The notes under the pieces: model-generated | What the model saw: the letters and a program-made list of their open reading frames with translations, nothing else | Told to the model about the DNA's origin: nothing | Database searches by the model: none | Made by a program: the position numbers and the translations under genes | NCBI RefSeq assembly: GCF_003970865.1 | Contig: NZ_RXLZ01000051.1 | Location: 1-34,758, forward strand | Length of the DNA stretch: 34,758 nucleotides | Source of the DNA: Stenotrophomonas maltophilia | Lineage (GTDB): Bacteria > Pseudomonadota > Gammaproteobacteria > Xanthomonadales > Xanthomonadaceae | Direction: 5' to 3' | Part shown: in pieces, positions 32,275-34,758 of the stretch | How positions within the stretch are numbered: the first letter of the stretch is position 1 | Layout of the letters: each line of letters starts with the position of its first letter

Positions 32275-34059
32275 ATGGACCGTTTGCTTTCCCGAGTGTT
32301 GTTGCTGCTGGCCGCGCTGGTTGCGCTGCCTGCTGCTGCGGCTGATGCCAATTGGTGGCAGGCCGAATGGAAGTACCGCAAGCCGATCACCGTCGACGCC
32401 GGCCCGCAGGGCGCGGGCCTGGCCGGCGACCCGGGCCGTACGCCCCTGCTGCTGCGCCTGCATACCGGCAACTTCGGTTTCGACGGCACCCAGGACGCGG
32501 GCAACGACCTGCGCTTCGTCTCGGGTGATGGCCGCACCGTGCTGGCCCACCAGATCGAACAGTTCAACCCCAAGCTGGGTCTGGCCCTGGTCTGGGTGGA
32601 CGTGCCGGCGGTCAGCGCTGCGGCACCGCAGACGATCTGGATGTACTACGGCAACGAGAAGGCCCCGGCCAGCGGCAACGGCCAGCAGGTGTTCGATCCG
32701 GACTACACGCTGGTCTACCACTTCGCCGAGGCCAATGCGCCGGCACGCGACACCACCGCCTATGGCAACAACGCCGGTGCCGTGGTGCCGCCATCGGAAG
32801 GCTCGGTGATCGGCCGCGGCGTTCAGCTGGGCGCAGGCCCGCTGCCGCTGCCGGCCAGCGCATCGCTCGCACAGGAGGCGGGCGCGCCGCTCACCGTTTC
32901 GGCCTGGATCAAGCCGGGCAGCAACAACGCCGCACAGGCCATCTATGCGCGTCGTGACGGTGCGTCCGAACTGGTGCTGGGCATCGAGAACCGGGTGCCG
33001 TTCGTGCAGCTCAATGGCCAGCGCAGCACGCCGGCACAGCCGATTCCGGAAGGGCAGTGGGCGCACGTTGCACTGACTGCAGAGAAGGGCGCGTTGCGGC
33101 TGTACCTCAATGGGCGCGTAGTTGCCCAGCTGAGCGGCGAGCTGCCGGCGCTGACCACCGCCCCGGTGGTGGGCGCCGATGCGCCGGGCGCGGTGCAGCC
33201 GCTCGCCAATTTCGAGGGCGCGCTGGACGAGCTGCGTATCTCGCGCGTGGCACGACCGGCGGCACTGTTGCTGGCCGATGCCACCGCCCAGGGCGCCGAC
33301 TCGCGCCTGATCAGCTACGGCGCCGACGAGCAGTCCGCCGGGCAGAGCCACTTCGCCTTCATCCTCAAGGCGATGCCGTTCGACGCCTGGGTGGTGGTCG
33401 CCATCCTCGGCCTGATGATGCTGCTGTCGTGGGCGATCATGATTGCCAAGGGGCGGCACTTCGGCCGTACCAGCAAGGCCAATGCAGTGTTCACCGAGAG
33501 CTTCGGCAAGCTGTCCGGTGTGCCGCTGCGCACCCTGTCCGACATGGACCGCCAGGGCAAGGCACCCACCGCGATGCACGACGGTTCGCTGTGGCGCATC
33601 TACCAGGTGGCCATCGATGAAATGCAGCAGCGCCACCAGCGCGACGGCAATAGTGGTTATCTCAGTGGCGCCACCATTGCGGCGATCCGCGCTTCGATGG
33701 ATGCGGTGATGGTGCGCGAGCAGGAAGCGATGGCGCGGCGGATGAACTGGCTGTCGACCACCATCGAAGGCGCGCCGTACGTGGGCCTGTTCGGTACCGT
33801 GATCGGCATCATGCTGGTGTTCGTGGTGGCGGCGATGGCTGGCGCGGTGGACATCAACTCGGTGGCGCCGGGCATGGCCGCGGCGCTGCTGTGTACCGCA
33901 GCCGGCCTCGGCGTCGCGATCCCGGCGCTGTTCGGCTACAACTACCTGGGCGCGCGTGCCGAAGCGATCGGCGCGGACATGGCGGTGTTCATCGACGAGT
34001 TCGCCGCGCGCCTGGCCGAAGAGCAGGACGGGCGCGGCCCGGCCGCGGTCCAGGGCTGA
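32275..34059 (+). CDS. exbB: DUF2341-LamG-ExbB fusion: proton-channel subunit with large periplasmic head
   Basis: 594 residues from the ATG at 32275, preferred for GGAGA 8 bases upstream and the signal peptide it begins. Signal sequence 1-24 (ALVALPAAAADA), a DUF2341-like domain at about 27-135 (WQAEWKYRKPITV; IWMYYGNEKAP) and a LamG/concanavalin-like domain at about 140-335 (PLTVSAWIKPGSN; WAHVALTAEKGALRLYLNGR). The ExbB/TolQ/MotA core follows, with membrane segments near 371-391, 503-523 (YVGLFGTVIGIMLVFVVAAM) and 533-555. ExbB forms the stator that uses proton-motive force with ExbD and TonB. The fused head would face the periplasm. It lies 38 bases after tpsB and 10 before exbD, in one operon. 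Confidence 0.9.
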   Translation: MDRLLSRVLLLLAALVALPAAAADANWWQAEWKYRKPITVDAGPQGAGLAGDPGRTPLLLRLHTGNFGFDGTQDAGNDLRFVSGDGRTVLAHQIEQFNPKLGLALVWVDVPAVSAAAPQTIWMYYGNEKAPASGNGQQVFDPDYTLVYHFAEANAPARDTTAYGNNAGAVVPPSEGSVIGRGVQLGAGPLPLPASASLAQEAGAPLTVSAWIKPGSNNAAQAIYARRDGASELVLGIENRVPFVQLNGQRSTPAQPIPEGQWAHVALTAEKGALRLYLNGRVVAQLSGELPALTTAPVVGADAPGAVQPLANFEGALDELRISRVARPAALLLADATAQGADSRLISYGADEQSAGQSHFAFILKAMPFDAWVVVAILGLMMLLSWAIMIAKGRHFGRTSKANAVFTESFGKLSGVPLRTLSDMDRQGKAPTAMHDGSLWRIYQVAIDEMQQRHQRDGNSGYLSGATIAAIRASMDAVMVREQEAMARRMNWLSTTIEGAPYVGLFGTVIGIMLVFVVAAMAGAVDINSVAPGMAAALLCTAAGLGVAIPALFGYNYLGARAEAIGADMAVFIDEFAARLAEEQDGRGPAAVQG

Positions 34060-34069
34060 GGGGCGCGCC

Positions 34070-34483
34070 ATGGGCCAGAAGGCGAAGTTCGGCATCAAGA
34101 AGCGCGAGAAGGGCATCAACGTGACGCCCTTCGTCGACGTGCTGCTGGTGGTGCTGGTGATCTTCATCCTGACCAGCAACGCCTCCATCCCCGGCATCGA
34201 GGTCAACCTGCCGAAAGCGAGCAACAGCGTCGCGCTGGAGAAGCCGAAGACCAAGGCGATCACCATCGACCCCAGTGGCCAGGTGTTCCTGGATGCCTAC
34301 CCGGTGACGATGGCCGAGCTGGAAGATCGCCTGCGCACCGAACGCGCGACCACGCCGGATTTCCCGGTGATCGTGCGCGGTGATGCGCAGGTGCAGTACG
34401 CCCGCGTGGTCGAGGTGCTGGACCTGCTGCGGCGGCTGGAGCTGGCCCAGGTCGGCCTGGTCACCGGCAAGGCGCAGGGCTGA
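34070..34483 (+). CDS. exbD: ExbD/TolR-family biopolymer transport protein
   Basis: 137 residues. Cytoplasmic N-terminus, one membrane helix with the essential aspartate D23 (VTPFVDVLLVVLVIFIL), then the ExbD periplasmic domain (ASIPGIEVNLPKASN; AITIDPSGQVFLDAYPVTM; VIVRGDAQVQYARVVEVLDL). It is the proton-conducting partner of ExbB. The ATG at 34070 is chosen because GAGGGG is 6-11 bases upstream and the family motif starts near residue 15. The gap to exbB is 10 bases and to the TonB-like gene 3 bases. Confidence 0.95.
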   Translation: MGQKAKFGIKKREKGINVTPFVDVLLVVLVIFILTSNASIPGIEVNLPKASNSVALEKPKTKAITIDPSGQVFLDAYPVTMAELEDRLRTERATTPDFPVIVRGDAQVQYARVVEVLDLLRRLELAQVGLVTGKAQG

Positions 34484-34486
34484 GGC

Positions 34487-34758
34487 ATGACGGCCCATCA
34501 ACCCCCTCGGCCGGAGCCCGGCATGCGCGGTCGCCAGTTGCTGGTGACCGTCGCGCTGGTGCTGGCCGCGTTGCTGGTGCTCGGCATCGCCGTGTGGTGG
34601 ATGCTGTTCAAGGACACTGCCAGCACCCGTCGGCCGGGGGGGCGGCGTTTCTTTCAAAAATATTCCGAGCCACCCGAAGGGACACCTTTTCGGTTTTCAC
34701 TCGTGTGTGTGAAAACAAAAAAACAAGACCACAAAATCAGGACTTTAGAAATTATTAA
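34487..34758 (+). CDS. TonB-like protein, N-terminal fragment running into aberrant contig end
   Basis: The ATG at 34487 follows the exbD stop by 3 bases (GAGGC before it). The visible, credible part is about 50 residues: a short Pro-rich cytoplasmic start (AHQPPRPEPG), then one membrane helix at about 17-40 (LLVTVALVLAALLVLGIAVW) and KDTASTRRP. Topology and position after exbB-exbD suggest a TonB-type energy transducer. From about 34636 the DNA becomes AT-rich (see separate entry), so the remaining frame (RRFFQKYSEPPEGTP…) should not be trusted. The frame has no stop in the window. Confidence 0.6.
   Translation, partial: MTAHQPPRPEPGMRGRQLLVTVALVLAALLVLGIAVWWMLFKDTASTRRPGGRRFFQKYSEPPEGTPFRFSLVCVKTKKQDHKIRTLEII
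34636..34758. other. Abrupt AT-rich, low-complexity terminal segment (probable contig-end artefact)
   Basis: After a run of seven G at 34636-34642 the composition changes from strongly GC-rich to A/T-rich, with GTGTGTGTG, an A4-C-A7 tract and an end in AAATTATTAA. No gene in the window has this composition. It looks like error-laden sequence at a contig end, or a junction to unrelated DNA, rather than native chromosome. Confidence 0.6.

Overview
The window is high-GC DNA typical of a gamma-proteobacterium of the Xanthomonadaceae, most likely Stenotrophomonas. The best clue to genus is the many GTAG-headed palindromic SMAG-type repeats (GTAGATCCACGC... and GTAGGTGCCGACC... classes), a hallmark of S. 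maltophilia genomes. The window looks like a contig: it opens inside the 3' end of an IS3-family transposase and closes in about 120 bases of abruptly AT-rich, low-complexity sequence that interrupts a TonB-like gene.

One large functional island fills almost everything between. In order: (1) a cell-surface-signalling module made of an STN-domain periplasmic protein, an ECF sigma factor and a FecR-type anti-sigma factor (517-2794); (2) two paralogous Phd-like proteins whose C-terminal halves resemble the N-terminal domain of IS5-type transposases (2853-4109); (3) a type II secretion operon gspG-K-L-M-D-E-F, mostly with stop/start overlaps (4167-12218); (4) two PstS/DING-type phosphate-binding-protein paralogues (12490-15038); (5) a giant two-partner-secretion exoprotein of about 4126 residues (15227-27607); (6) a SMAG repeat array (27623-28046); (7) minor pseudopilin genes gspH-I-J on the minus strand, with gspC divergent from them (28065-30046); (8) a small secreted protein on the minus strand (30083-30418); (9) the TpsB transporter (30611-32236); (10) an ExbB proton-channel subunit fused to a DUF2341/LamG periplasmic head, then ExbD, then the start of a TonB-like protein (32275-34758).

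From established knowledge, this gene set matches the Pseudomonas aeruginosa PUMA3 locus (vreA-vreI-vreR, hxc type II secretion, DING/LapA-type proteins, pdtA, phdA, pdtB, exbB2-exbD2), which is phosphate-starvation controlled. A PHO-box-like sequence with 11-nt half-site spacing upstream of tpsB (30517-30534) fits the same control here. Differences are inferred lineage-specific changes: phdA-like genes duplicated and moved in front of gspG, gspH/I/J/C moved between the exoprotein and its transporter, and a second DING gene with altered ligand residues. The working model is a phosphate-responsive surface and secretion programme. The STN protein signals through FecR to the sigma factor. The Hxc-like T2SS exports phosphate-scavenging proteins such as the DING proteins. 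TpsB exports the giant adhesin-like TpsA. The ExbB-ExbD-TonB-like complex supplies energy or mechanical input to signalling or transport.
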